Of a stretch of DNA of 64,000 nucleotides, positions 50,111 to 58,312 are shown one piece after another; positions within the stretch are counted from its first letter, which is position 1; every line of letters starts with the position of its first letter. The position numbers were made by a program, and so were the translations under genes. This stretch comes from Candidatus Acidiferrales bacterium (GTDB lineage Bacteria; Acidobacteriota; Terriglobia; Acidiferrales; UBA7541): positions 1 to 64,000 of the forward strand of contig JASHPG010000100.1 in NCBI GenBank assembly GCA_030038275.1. Direction: 5' to 3'. The notes below the pieces were generated by a model. It was not told the origin of the DNA and ran no database searches. It saw only the letters and a program-made list of their open reading frames with translations.

Positions 50111-51531
50111 TGACGGATCTCGCTGACGATGAGAGGAATCTTTCCGCCTGGGCGGGTAATCGGCTGGGCGGCGAGTTCGGCCGATACATGCATGCGTTCG
50201 CCGAGCAGACGCTGAACGCGCGCTCGTATGTGCATTAACTCGCCTGTTGCGCGCGCCTGAAAATGCGCATCATTCGACGGACTCGTGGCGAAGGCGGCGC
50301 GAATCACGAGCCGGTCGGACCGGCTGTGAACGAACTGGCAGAAACGCAAAGACGTGGCTTGCTTTAGGAGTTGATTAAGCGCGCGTGGCGAAAAAATGCG
50401 CCCATCGGGACAGCGGAGTACGTCACTTTCCCGCGTAATAGTGGGAACGACTTGGGGAAAAGCTCGGCCACAAGGACACGGACCGGAGTCGTCCCAGCGG
50501 CCGCGGTCACCGATACGATAACGGATTAGAGGCATGGCGCGGTTCAGGAAGCCCGTCCAGACAAAGTGGCCTTCCGCGCTGGGAGGAACGGGCTCGCCGG
50601 AATCGTCGAGAATTTCGAGGAATCCGTACTCCGGAGCGAGGTGCATGCGGCCGGCTTCACATTGCTGAATTAAGCCGCAATATTCAGTCATGCCATAGGA
50701 ATCAAACACGCGGGCGCCAAAGGCGGATTCGATTTTGGCGCGCGTCGAGGGATAAAGCGGCTCGCCGCTGGTGAAAATGGCTCGCATGGGGATACTCAAG
50801 CCGCGAGCGAGCGCGAAGTCGGCGAGGATTCCAAGGACGGACGGAAAGCCCTCGAGAACTTTTCCAGAATGTTTCCGGAGAAGTTCGAGGTAATCGCCGG
50901 CAGTGGCGTCCGACAGATGGAAAATGCTCGCCAAAATTTGGCGTTCGGGAAGGTTGTAGGCCCAGTACGGAGATTCGCGCCGGTCCGCCGGCACTATACG
51001 CGCACCTTGAAAAGTGATACGCGGAGAGCGAGGGTTGATTCCCGCCCAGCTCCACTGGCGCAGCCAACATGCCCAATTTTCGCGGACAAGCTGTTCCGTA
51101 TATGCGACTTTTAGGCTTGCACCTGTTGTGCCGGTAGTTCCAGCGCGGATACGCTCGCGCGCAGGCACGTCGATCGCCAGAAGGTTTTCTTGGTTCGCAA
51201 GCGCAGTCTCGCGCGAAAGGATGGGCAGATCGCGGATGTCGTCGGGAGAGAAAAATTCCTTTTGAGGGTAGTTGGCATAGTAGGGTACCAAGCGCAGCGC
51301 GTGCTGGAACGTCCGCCGTAGAGCGCCCAATTGGTACTCGCGGATTTGCTCGGCCGTCCAGGATTCGTTGCGACGGAGTTGGCGGAGAAACGCGAATGTT
51401 TCCGCGGAGTAGCGAATCCGAGTCAGCAGCCAACCGCGGGCGCTGGTGAGAACGTGGCGCGCGGAGGCAGGCGCACGGTCATAATAGGCCTGCACGCGCG
51501 GAAGATTGTTTCTTACGAGAGGCTCGAACAT
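50107..51531 (-). CDS. PaaK/CapK-like adenylate-forming ligase
   Basis: A 474-residue protein of the phenylacetate-CoA ligase/CapK group. The adenylation loop AGTTGTTGASLKVAYT, the motif FTSGEPLYPSTRAKI and YGMTEYCGLIQQCEAG with the acidic residue are present. In polysaccharide loci CapK-like proteins are found without a CoA substrate clearly known. They may activate an acyl or carboxyl group for decoration. The start ATG at 51529-51531 lies within the end of the upstream glycosyltransferase gene (19-base overlap). Confidence 0.82.
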   Translation of the reverse strand: MFEPLVRNNLPRVQAYYDRAPASARHVLTSARGWLLTRIRYSAETFAFLRQLRRNESWTAEQIREYQLGALRRTFQHALRLVPYYANYPQKEFFSPDDIRDLPILSRETALANQENLLAIDVPARERIRAGTTGTTGASLKVAYTEQLVRENWACWLRQWSWAGINPRSPRITFQGARIVPADRRESPYWAYNLPERQILASIFHLSDATAGDYLELLRKHSGKVLEGFPSVLGILADFALARGLSIPMRAIFTSGEPLYPSTRAKIESAFGARVFDSYGMTEYCGLIQQCEAGRMHLAPEYGFLEILDDSGEPVPPSAEGHFVWTGFLNRAMPLIRYRIGDRGRWDDSGPCPCGRAFPQVVPTITRESDVLRCPDGRIFSPRALNQLLKQATSLRFCQFVHSRSDRLVIRAAFATSPSNDAHFQARATGELMHIRARVQRLLGERMHVSAELAAQPITRPGGKIPLIVSEIRQ

Positions 51532-52730
51532 GGCTGAAAATGCCCTCCCTCTGAAGGACTCACGATGCGTTCAATTAGCCTGCGCAGTTTCCGGACCTCT
51601 CCGGTGTTGTTGAAACGCTGGATTACGAGCTGGCGGCCGCGGTTTCCCATGCGCTTGGCAGACTCGGGATCATCGAGAAGCCACGCGATCGCTTGCGCCA
51701 GCTTTTCGGGATCGCCGGGCGGAATTGATATGCCTCCTTCGCCATCGCGGAAAAATGGCCGAATAGGGTCCAGGTCCGTTGCGACAACAGGCAGTCCGCA
51801 GGCCCAGTACTCGAAAATTTTGACCGGAATATTCTTCTGAAATTTTGGGACCGCGAGCAGCGGACTGATGCCGATTCGCGCTCCGCTGAGCGCCGCCGCC
51901 ATCGATTCATGGTCGATACGGCTGCGAATCTCAACAACGGAGTCGAGGCCGAGGGTGTGCACGCGGCGATGGAACACATTTTCCGCTGGGCCATCATCAA
52001 AATAGCCGATCAGGAGCAGGCGCGGCGGGAGCGGCCTTGTGACGAGAAGTCGAAGCGCTTCGAGAAGAACGAACATGCCTGTGCGCTCGGAGATTCCGCC
52101 CCGATAGACGAGGTCAAAATTCGCAGAGCGCGCTCGGGATACGGGGAAGAAACGCAGGTTCGGAAAATTGTAAAAGACCAGCTTCTTGCTTTTGCCGACG
52201 CGAGCGAATCGGCGCATGGTGGTCGGATCGGCAGTGATGATGGCGTCGAAAACACGGGCGGCGGCGCATTCGATTACAGCAATCGCCGATGCGGCCAGTG
52301 GGCGCAGCGCGGGGGGAATCGAGTACTTGGCCGCTGCAATGGATGGGAAATCTTCGTATGCATCATAAACGACGCGCTTTTGGAAGATGAGTTTCAGCAC
52401 GAAGGCTAGCGGCAGAAGCTGGGGATCCTGCACGTGGTAAAGGGCGGCGTTTTGGCGCAGGAGGTTCTTGAGCAGAGCGGGCCAGGCCGCCAAACGAAGG
52501 CGGGAATTCCGCGATTCCGAGACGCCGATCATTTTTATGGTGGTTGTCAGTTCTGGCTGCGCCGCGGGAGCGATGTAGCGAATGTCGAATCCGACGCGTG
52601 CAAGGGGCAACATCTGGCGGTGGAAGCTGCGGCTTTTGAGTCCCTTGTGAACCACCGTGCAGTGGCAGATAACGATCGGGCGTTGTGCCGTTTGGGGAAT
52701 GGATTGAACTGGTTCCGCGATGGCGGCCAT
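51513..52730 (-). CDS. Glycosyltransferase, family 4/1 type
   Basis: A 405-residue GT-B enzyme. The C-terminal half has NIPVKIFEYWACGLPVVATDLDPIRPFFRDGEGG (donor-binding E-x7-E pattern), followed by GDPEKLAQAIAWLLDDPE. The N-terminal half has the acceptor-domain motif HVQDPQLLPLAF. The ATG is at 52728-52730, four bases after the Wzy-like stop. Donor and acceptor unknown. Confidence 0.9.
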   Translation of the reverse strand: MAAIAEPVQSIPQTAQRPIVICHCTVVHKGLKSRSFHRQMLPLARVGFDIRYIAPAAQPELTTTIKMIGVSESRNSRLRLAAWPALLKNLLRQNAALYHVQDPQLLPLAFVLKLIFQKRVVYDAYEDFPSIAAAKYSIPPALRPLAASAIAVIECAAARVFDAIITADPTTMRRFARVGKSKKLVFYNFPNLRFFPVSRARSANFDLVYRGGISERTGMFVLLEALRLLVTRPLPPRLLLIGYFDDGPAENVFHRRVHTLGLDSVVEIRSRIDHESMAAALSGARIGISPLLAVPKFQKNIPVKIFEYWACGLPVVATDLDPIRPFFRDGEGGISIPPGDPEKLAQAIAWLLDDPESAKRMGNRGRQLVIQRFNNTGEVRKLRRLIERIVSPSEGGHFQPCSSLS

Positions 52731-52734
52731 TTGC

Positions 52735-54096
52735 TTATCCCTCAGCCGGAACCCGAATGAGAATTGGCGATGCGCGGTGCGGGTGCGGACGGAGAGCGCC
52801 GATGGCGAAGACGAGGCTCACGAACAGCCACGTGGAGCGGTCGGAGTTGATATTGCCAGTGTTGATCGCGTTGACGACGCCGACGAGCAGTAGAGCTGCT
52901 GCTACGCTCGATAAGGCGACGTGTGGCGACAAAGGGTTGCGCAGTTGCTTGAGCGCTTCTCCGACGGCGCCTGCAAATATCGCGAGCACTAAGAGCGCTG
53001 CCGGCAATCCTAGTTCGCAAGCAACTCCGATAAAAATGTTATGCGGCCATTTATAAAGCGTCGGGTTGGGCGAAAAATACCTGAACCCCGAAAGCCCAGC
53101 GCCGAATAGCGGGTGTGCTTCGATTAGGCGCCAGCCATATGCGAGAAGGTCACTCCGAAAATTAAGGAGTTCCCCAATGCTGTGGCTACGGACAAGCGAG
53201 GCCAAGTAGGAGATCGACGACCCAGGGATGCCGAGGAAAGGGATCGCAGCCGCGCCGATTACACCCAGACACGCGGCATCAAGCAAACGCCAGCGGTTCG
53301 CCACAATCGTGACGGAGACAACGAGCGCGCATGCGATCACTGATCCGCGTGAAGCCGACCCGATCAACGCTAAGATAGCGATTCCCAACAAAGGATAGGC
53401 GATCACCCGGCGAGGAAAAGAATACTGGCAGATAACGCCGACCCACACGAGCACGAAGAGGGCGCAGGCAATGTGACCCAGTCCGATCGTATTGTCGCTC
53501 GGAGAGACGAGGCGCTGATTACCGCCGAGTTCCGAAAGCGACCACGCGCAAATCGCGAAAGTCGCGATGCCGAACCCGGTGAGGAAACGTTTCAAAGCGG
53601 CTGGAGTATTTAGAACGAAAAATGGAGCAACGATGACAATGCCCGTGACGGTAGCAAAGCGCGCGAACTTGTCGAGACCGTCGTCAAACGCCGGCGTGTA
53701 GGTCAGACTAGCCGCCATCAGCGTTATTAGCGCGGCAAACAGCAAGTAGATCGGTGGCGGGTGGAGCGGCAGACGTCCGCGGAGCAAGTTGAGGATGATG
53801 CCAGCGATCAGCACCGCTCCGACAACGAGTGTCAGGTCGCCGTGGACGAGCGAAGAGACCGATTCGTTGCCCTTTACGTCGCCCACCACGACGTAAGCGG
53901 CGAGCGCCAATTCCGGATAAACAAGGAATGCCGCTGCGGCCGCTAAGCCGAAGACGGGCACCAAAAAAGTACCCGGCGACCCAATCAGGAATGCCGCAGC
54001 AGCCCCGGCCAGCAAAGAAACAGAGACAATGCACACCTTGCGCCACCGGCTGTGGGTCGAACATGAGAACGTTCCGAATGTGAGCCGCTGTTTCAT
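52735..54096 (-). CDS. O-antigen ligase / Wzy-like polymerase
   Basis: A 453-residue membrane protein with about eleven helices. The large periplasmic loop around residues 300-360 contains RSHSIGELLNFRSDLLAYGW and PLFGAGLSGFRYFSPN, then HNIFIGVACELGLPAALLVL, the H-N-x-x-x-x-x-x-x-E-x-G pattern of the Wzy_C/O-antigen ligase family. It should polymerise or transfer the repeat unit. The ATG at 54094-54096 directly abuts the FkbM stop. Confidence 0.87.
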   Translation of the reverse strand: MKQRLTFGTFSCSTHSRWRKVCIVSVSLLAGAAAAFLIGSPGTFLVPVFGLAAAAAFLVYPELALAAYVVVGDVKGNESVSSLVHGDLTLVVGAVLIAGIILNLLRGRLPLHPPPIYLLFAALITLMAASLTYTPAFDDGLDKFARFATVTGIVIVAPFFVLNTPAALKRFLTGFGIATFAICAWSLSELGGNQRLVSPSDNTIGLGHIACALFVLVWVGVICQYSFPRRVIAYPLLGIAILALIGSASRGSVIACALVVSVTIVANRWRLLDAACLGVIGAAAIPFLGIPGSSISYLASLVRSHSIGELLNFRSDLLAYGWRLIEAHPLFGAGLSGFRYFSPNPTLYKWPHNIFIGVACELGLPAALLVLAIFAGAVGEALKQLRNPLSPHVALSSVAAALLLVGVVNAINTGNINSDRSTWLFVSLVFAIGALRPHPHRASPILIRVPAEG

Positions 54097-54942
54097 TCAA
54101 GAGTTCGCCAGGAAAAGCACATCCGTAACGTGCCTGAGCGCTTGCAATTTGACGGGAGTCTCACCGTCGATAATGTCGCGTGCCGAGTATCCGTATTGCG
54201 ACATGAACTCCGTTAAGTCGCCGACCGTGCGGCTCATCAGCGGGTATGCGCGCGGAGCGATCTCGCAGATGATCGCGGGACGCTGACCGCCGGAGAAAAA
54301 GTTCGCCAATCCTTCAAGGATCGGGAGTTCGAACCCTTCGGCGTCTATTTTGATTAAGGAGACTGGCGCGATGCGTTGCGAGTCGATATATGAATCCAGC
54401 CGGATTACGGAAACTTTTAGCGTGGATTCCACTTCTGCGTCGCGCTTATATCCTGCTACCAAAGTGTTTTGGCCGGGCTCGCGGGTGATAAGGATCGTTG
54501 CTGTTCCGGCAGAGACGCCAACCGCACAGGGATTCGCAAAAATCGAGTAAGAAGGGTTCAACTCAGAGAGCCTGCGAAGATTTTGGAAATAAAAAGGTAC
54601 CGGCTCGAAACTATGCACTTGCCCGCGAGGACCTACCAGTGAGGCAGCTACCGCCGATAGATAACCGATGTTCGCACCAACATCGATGAAGACTCCGCCC
54701 CGAGGCAAATAACGCTTCACAGCATCCACCACCAGCGACGAGTAAGCGCCACGATACATAGCCGCTGCGATGGACCTGTTTGGAGAATCGAGATCGAACA
54801 AGACGTCTTGGAAACGGCAGCGGAACACCGTATCTGGGAGCGGGCGCGCAGCACGCGCTTTAGCCACCAGCACTCGGCCAAAGAGCGGAGGGTTTTTCGT
54901 AGCTAGGGCAAATGCGCGTGACGCCGATTCCCGAATATGCAT
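54097..54942 (-). CDS. FkbM-family methyltransferase
   Basis: A 281-residue methyltransferase: VFIDVGANIGYLSAVAASLVGP (SAM loop), VHSFEPVPFYFQNLRR, and LIKIDAEGFELPILEGL, all of the FkbM type. It likely methylates a sugar hydroxyl in the polymer. The ATG at 54940-54942 follows the PhyH-type gene by three bases. Confidence 0.9.
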   Translation of the reverse strand: MHIRESASRAFALATKNPPLFGRVLVAKARAARPLPDTVFRCRFQDVLFDLDSPNRSIAAAMYRGAYSSLVVDAVKRYLPRGGVFIDVGANIGYLSAVAASLVGPRGQVHSFEPVPFYFQNLRRLSELNPSYSIFANPCAVGVSAGTATILITREPGQNTLVAGYKRDAEVESTLKVSVIRLDSYIDSQRIAPVSLIKIDAEGFELPILEGLANFFSGGQRPAIICEIAPRAYPLMSRTVGDLTEFMSQYGYSARDIIDGETPVKLQALRHVTDVLFLANS

Positions 54943-54945
54943 TCG

Positions 54946-56049
54946 TCAGGCTCCTGCTCGGCGCGCGCGCGCCGGAAATAGCTGGGTTGTTTCTTCGACA
55001 ATCGAAGCGTGAGCAAACAGCCGCTGCAGCGGGCTCATGCGATCGAAGTCGGAACGCCAGATGCGATTCTCTTTCCTGTTCCGGACGATACCGAATTTGT
55101 GGCCGTGTAGGTCGAGCCGGATCGCTGTGCGCGGCCGATTGTTTGGATCGCCCGGTTGCGTCCACGCGGGCCCTTTGTGAATGCCGTTTCCATGGATCGC
55201 GGCGAGACCTCCGCGCGCCGTGTGGAGGGCGGCCCAGGTGTTACGCGGATAGACCCGCTCGACTTCCTCGTCGCTCAAACCTCCGTCGTTTGCATCGATG
55301 CCGAGGTCACGCGAAAGACGAGGACGGCAGGAGCGCACGTCGTGGCGGTTTGACCAGGGAATATAAATAAGCGGACCGCAGAAATCGTCGATATCCACGA
55401 GATAGACGAAAATCTGGAGGGAATCCGATTCGTCATTATCTTTATGGAAGTTGCTGGAGTGCAGGGGACGATTATGCGGAAAATCACGGACCACCGTGAC
55501 GCGGTAAAGCGGAGGAACACAGCCCAAAAAGTTGGCGGCGATTCTTAAAATGCTTTCGTGAAACGCAACGTCGAGCAATTCAGGAATGTGGAGAAGGGGA
55601 TCGCGTAAAGCGACCATCTTTTCGGTGGCCGCCAACTGCTCGTAGGAAAGGCCTTCGAGACTATCTCGCTGGCCATGCTGCACCGAATAGGCCCATCGCA
55701 TATCGATTTGCAGATTCCGGAACATGGCGTCGGCCTGCGAGTAAATGCAGTCCACGACGCCAGGCGCGAAATAGCGCGGGGCGAGTGTGTAGCCGAGGGT
55801 GCGCAGCGACTGGACTTGTGCGGATTCAAAGTCGGTCATTCCAAAGAGAGAGCTATTGTTCCGGTATTCACGTTTTGCACGCGCACCTGCAATGTGGCGG
55901 GAGTAAAACAGGCGCGATTTGCAGATGGCGCTGTACAAGGCGGGCCGCTTACGGATTGTGCGTGGGAGGATACGAAACATGGCCGTTCGCTGCGGAATAG
56001 CCGCCGTGGCGGAGGGTTGCTTGCCTGTCATCGTGGCTGGAGTTGACAT
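54946..56049 (-). CDS. Phytanoyl-CoA dioxygenase (PhyH)-like protein
   Basis: A 367-residue protein with an HKDND...DSLQIFVYLVDIDD segment (His-x-Asp metal pair) and NGIHKGPAW...RTAIRLDL (second His and 2-oxoglutarate-binding Arg), matching the iron/2-oxoglutarate PhyH family. The N-terminal 60 residues are basic and variable. An ATG start at 56047-56049 overlaps the upstream methyltransferase end by 22 bases. ATG at 55978-55980 is possible. It may hydroxylate a lipid or sugar in the pathway. Confidence 0.82.
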   Translation of the reverse strand: MSTPATMTGKQPSATAAIPQRTAMFRILPRTIRKRPALYSAICKSRLFYSRHIAGARAKREYRNNSSLFGMTDFESAQVQSLRTLGYTLAPRYFAPGVVDCIYSQADAMFRNLQIDMRWAYSVQHGQRDSLEGLSYEQLAATEKMVALRDPLLHIPELLDVAFHESILRIAANFLGCVPPLYRVTVVRDFPHNRPLHSSNFHKDNDESDSLQIFVYLVDIDDFCGPLIYIPWSNRHDVRSCRPRLSRDLGIDANDGGLSDEEVERVYPRNTWAALHTARGGLAAIHGNGIHKGPAWTQPGDPNNRPRTAIRLDLHGHKFGIVRNRKENRIWRSDFDRMSPLQRLFAHASIVEETTQLFPARARRAGA

Positions 56050-57083
56050 TCCGCGTTGCCTCCTCGCTTAAGGACTGAAGCGATGCCAGATGGCGACTTT
56101 GGAGCATCTTCCGAACGCGCCACCAAAACGATGAAAGAAACAAAAAGGCGCTCACCAAGCGCCGCTGCGTAGATGTTGCGGGCAAGCCTGAGAGCCCCGG
56201 GAACGCGGAGTGCAGTTCGCTTGATCGCGTTGTGCCAGCCGCTGCGACCCATTTGCCGGCATCGCGAGCGCCGGAAGAGTTCGTCCTCGAACGGGACGCG
56301 CAGGCGAGACGCAACGGTGAAGCCGTATTTGGCACAAAGAAAGTCGAGTGTATTCAGTCCGAGGAAATGCAGATCGTCAGGCACGCCCCAGTGGAACTGA
56401 TTCCAGCGGCTCACGCGCCGCGACATTTCCGAGGTTCGCAGAATCACGCGACCTCCCGGAGCGAGCGCCAGGCGCAAGGATTCGAACATCGCGTCGAACG
56501 ACGAAATGTGGGAAAAAACGTTAATCATGGTGATGACGTCGAATTTGCGGGCGCTGCGGAAGGTTTCGAATGGCACTTCCAGAATGTCGCACTTGGCTAC
56601 CTTGCGGGCCGTACGGGCGGCCGATGGGTTTAGCTCAATCCCGAGCCGATGGCACGGGACGCGATCGGCGAGACGCTCCAGCAGGTTTCCCGTACCGCAA
56701 CCCACGTCGAGAATTGCGGCCGCGCCGTCGCATTGCTCGGCGATTACATCGAAATGGCGGTCATAGTAGAAGCGCTCGCCTTCATATCGGCGGGAGCAAT
56801 CCAAGAGTTCGATTTCCGGATACTCGCCAGACTCAACTCTACGATGTTGTTCGGGACCGCGCGGATACGGATGCACAAAAAACAGGCCACAATGCGAGCA
56901 TGCGCGAACCTCGCAGCCGGCATCGCGAAACGCGTGGGATGTGGCAGAGCTGAGGCAAAGTGGGCAGAAAATGGAAGCGCAAACCGAATCTCGCTCGCGC
57001 GCTGGGGAGGCGGTCTGCAGCCGCTGCCCGGCGCGTGCGGCCGTAGCGTTCAGGAGCGAATGCGCCTGTTGTGCCTCGCTCAC
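56028..57083 (-). CDS. SAM methyltransferase with N-terminal zinc ribbon
   Basis: A 351-residue protein. CPLC and CSHCGLFF (residues about 40-67) make a four-Cys zinc ribbon. Then ILDVGCGTGNLLERLADRVP (SAM site), FDVITMINVFSHI, PGGRVILRT follow. This is the class found in nucleotide-sugar or sugar C-methyltransferase-like enzymes of surface glycan loci. The start at 57083 overlaps the aminotransferase stop by four bases. Confidence 0.87.
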   Translation of the reverse strand: MSEAQQAHSLLNATAARAGQRLQTASPARERDSVCASIFCPLCLSSATSHAFRDAGCEVRACSHCGLFFVHPYPRGPEQHRRVESGEYPEIELLDCSRRYEGERFYYDRHFDVIAEQCDGAAAILDVGCGTGNLLERLADRVPCHRLGIELNPSAARTARKVAKCDILEVPFETFRSARKFDVITMINVFSHISSFDAMFESLRLALAPGGRVILRTSEMSRRVSRWNQFHWGVPDDLHFLGLNTLDFLCAKYGFTVASRLRVPFEDELFRRSRCRQMGRSGWHNAIKRTALRVPGALRLARNIYAAALGERLFVSFIVLVARSEDAPKSPSGIASVLKRGGNAECQLQPR

Positions 57084-58312
57084 GAAATCACCTGTACTGG
57101 CGGCGTCTCGATGGCGTTTTCGCCAGCGCCCGTGCGGCGATTTGCTTCAGCGACAATCTCACGAATGGCCGCATAGACCTCGTACACCTGGCGATTTGAC
57201 ATCGAGGGAAAGAACGGGAGGGCAAGACAGCGATCAGCGGCGGAGTCCGTGTTTGGCAAGGGACGGAAGCGGCTCGAATCAATGCGCTGGAAATACGGCT
57301 GACGGTGGATTGCCGGAAAATATGGACGACAGTCGATCCCGCGAGCGTGCAAGCCGGCCATAAGCTCGTGTCTTCGGACCGCGGGAGAAGATCCGAGCAC
57401 TTGAATCACATAGACGAACCAACTTCGTTTGAAGCCCGGCGGCTGATGGGGAAGCGCGATTCCAGGTACTTGCGCGAGCGCCTCCGAATAAAGGCGAGCT
57501 ACGCGTTCGCGGCTGACTAGGAGTTCATCGATCCGGTCCAACTGAGCCAGGCCGAGTGCGGCATGGACCTCGCTGAGGCGATAGTTGTAGCCGAGGTGCT
57601 CGTGAAGCAACCATGCGCCCTCTTCGGATCGCCCTTGATTGCGAAAGCTGCGGCATGAACTCGCGATGCTTTTGTCGTTGGTAACGATCATTCCACCTTC
57701 AGCCGTGGTCATCTGCTTGTTGGGATAAAAAGCGAAAGTGGCCGCATCGCCGAATGTGCCTACGCGTCGTTGACTATATTCCGCGCCCAATGCCTCGCAT
57801 GCGTCCTCGATTACGGCGAGCCCGAACTCGTGAGCAATTTCGAGGATTGGTTCCATGTCGCAGGGAAGGCCAAAGATGTGGACCGGCAAGATCGCTCGGA
57901 GCGTTCGCCGGGAACGCCGATTGATCCAGCAGTTCGTCAACGAGTCGTGGGCATAGTCCCTGATGATTGTCTTGCGGACATCATCTGGATCGAGGTTCAG
58001 CGAGCAGGCATCGATATCGGCGAATGCTGGACGCGCGTTTTCATACAAAAGGCAGTTCGATGACGCGACAAAGCTGAAAGAGGTGGTAATCGCGTCGTGG
58101 CCAGTACCGATTCCTAGAGCCTTCACGCACAAATGCAGCGCTGCAGTGCCACTGCTCGTTGCGACCGCGTATCGCGTTCCGACGAAGGCCGCGAATCTTT
58201 CTTCGAACTCAGGCAGCAGCGGGCCAAGGCTGAGACGTCCTGATCGAAGAGATCTCGCGACAAGGCTTATTTCCCGTTCCCTGATGTCTGGCTTCGAGAG
58301 GGGGATTCTCAT
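57080..58312 (-). CDS. DegT/DnrJ/EryC1/StrS-family sugar aminotransferase
   Basis: A 410-residue PLP enzyme: SLGPLLPEFEERFAAFVGTRYAVATSSGTAALHL, EDACEALGAEYSQRRVGTFGDAATFAFYPNKQMTTAEGG (PLP lysine) and NYRLSEVHAALGLAQL. It transfers an amino group to a keto-sugar nucleotide, normally after a 4,6-dehydratase. Four-base overlap on both sides places it directly after the FlaA1/CapD-like gene, which would supply such a substrate. Confidence 0.94.
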   Translation of the reverse strand: MRIPLSKPDIREREISLVARSLRSGRLSLGPLLPEFEERFAAFVGTRYAVATSSGTAALHLCVKALGIGTGHDAITTSFSFVASSNCLLYENARPAFADIDACSLNLDPDDVRKTIIRDYAHDSLTNCWINRRSRRTLRAILPVHIFGLPCDMEPILEIAHEFGLAVIEDACEALGAEYSQRRVGTFGDAATFAFYPNKQMTTAEGGMIVTNDKSIASSCRSFRNQGRSEEGAWLLHEHLGYNYRLSEVHAALGLAQLDRIDELLVSRERVARLYSEALAQVPGIALPHQPPGFKRSWFVYVIQVLGSSPAVRRHELMAGLHARGIDCRPYFPAIHRQPYFQRIDSSRFRPLPNTDSAADRCLALPFFPSMSNRQVYEVYAAIREIVAEANRRTGAGENAIETPPVQVIS

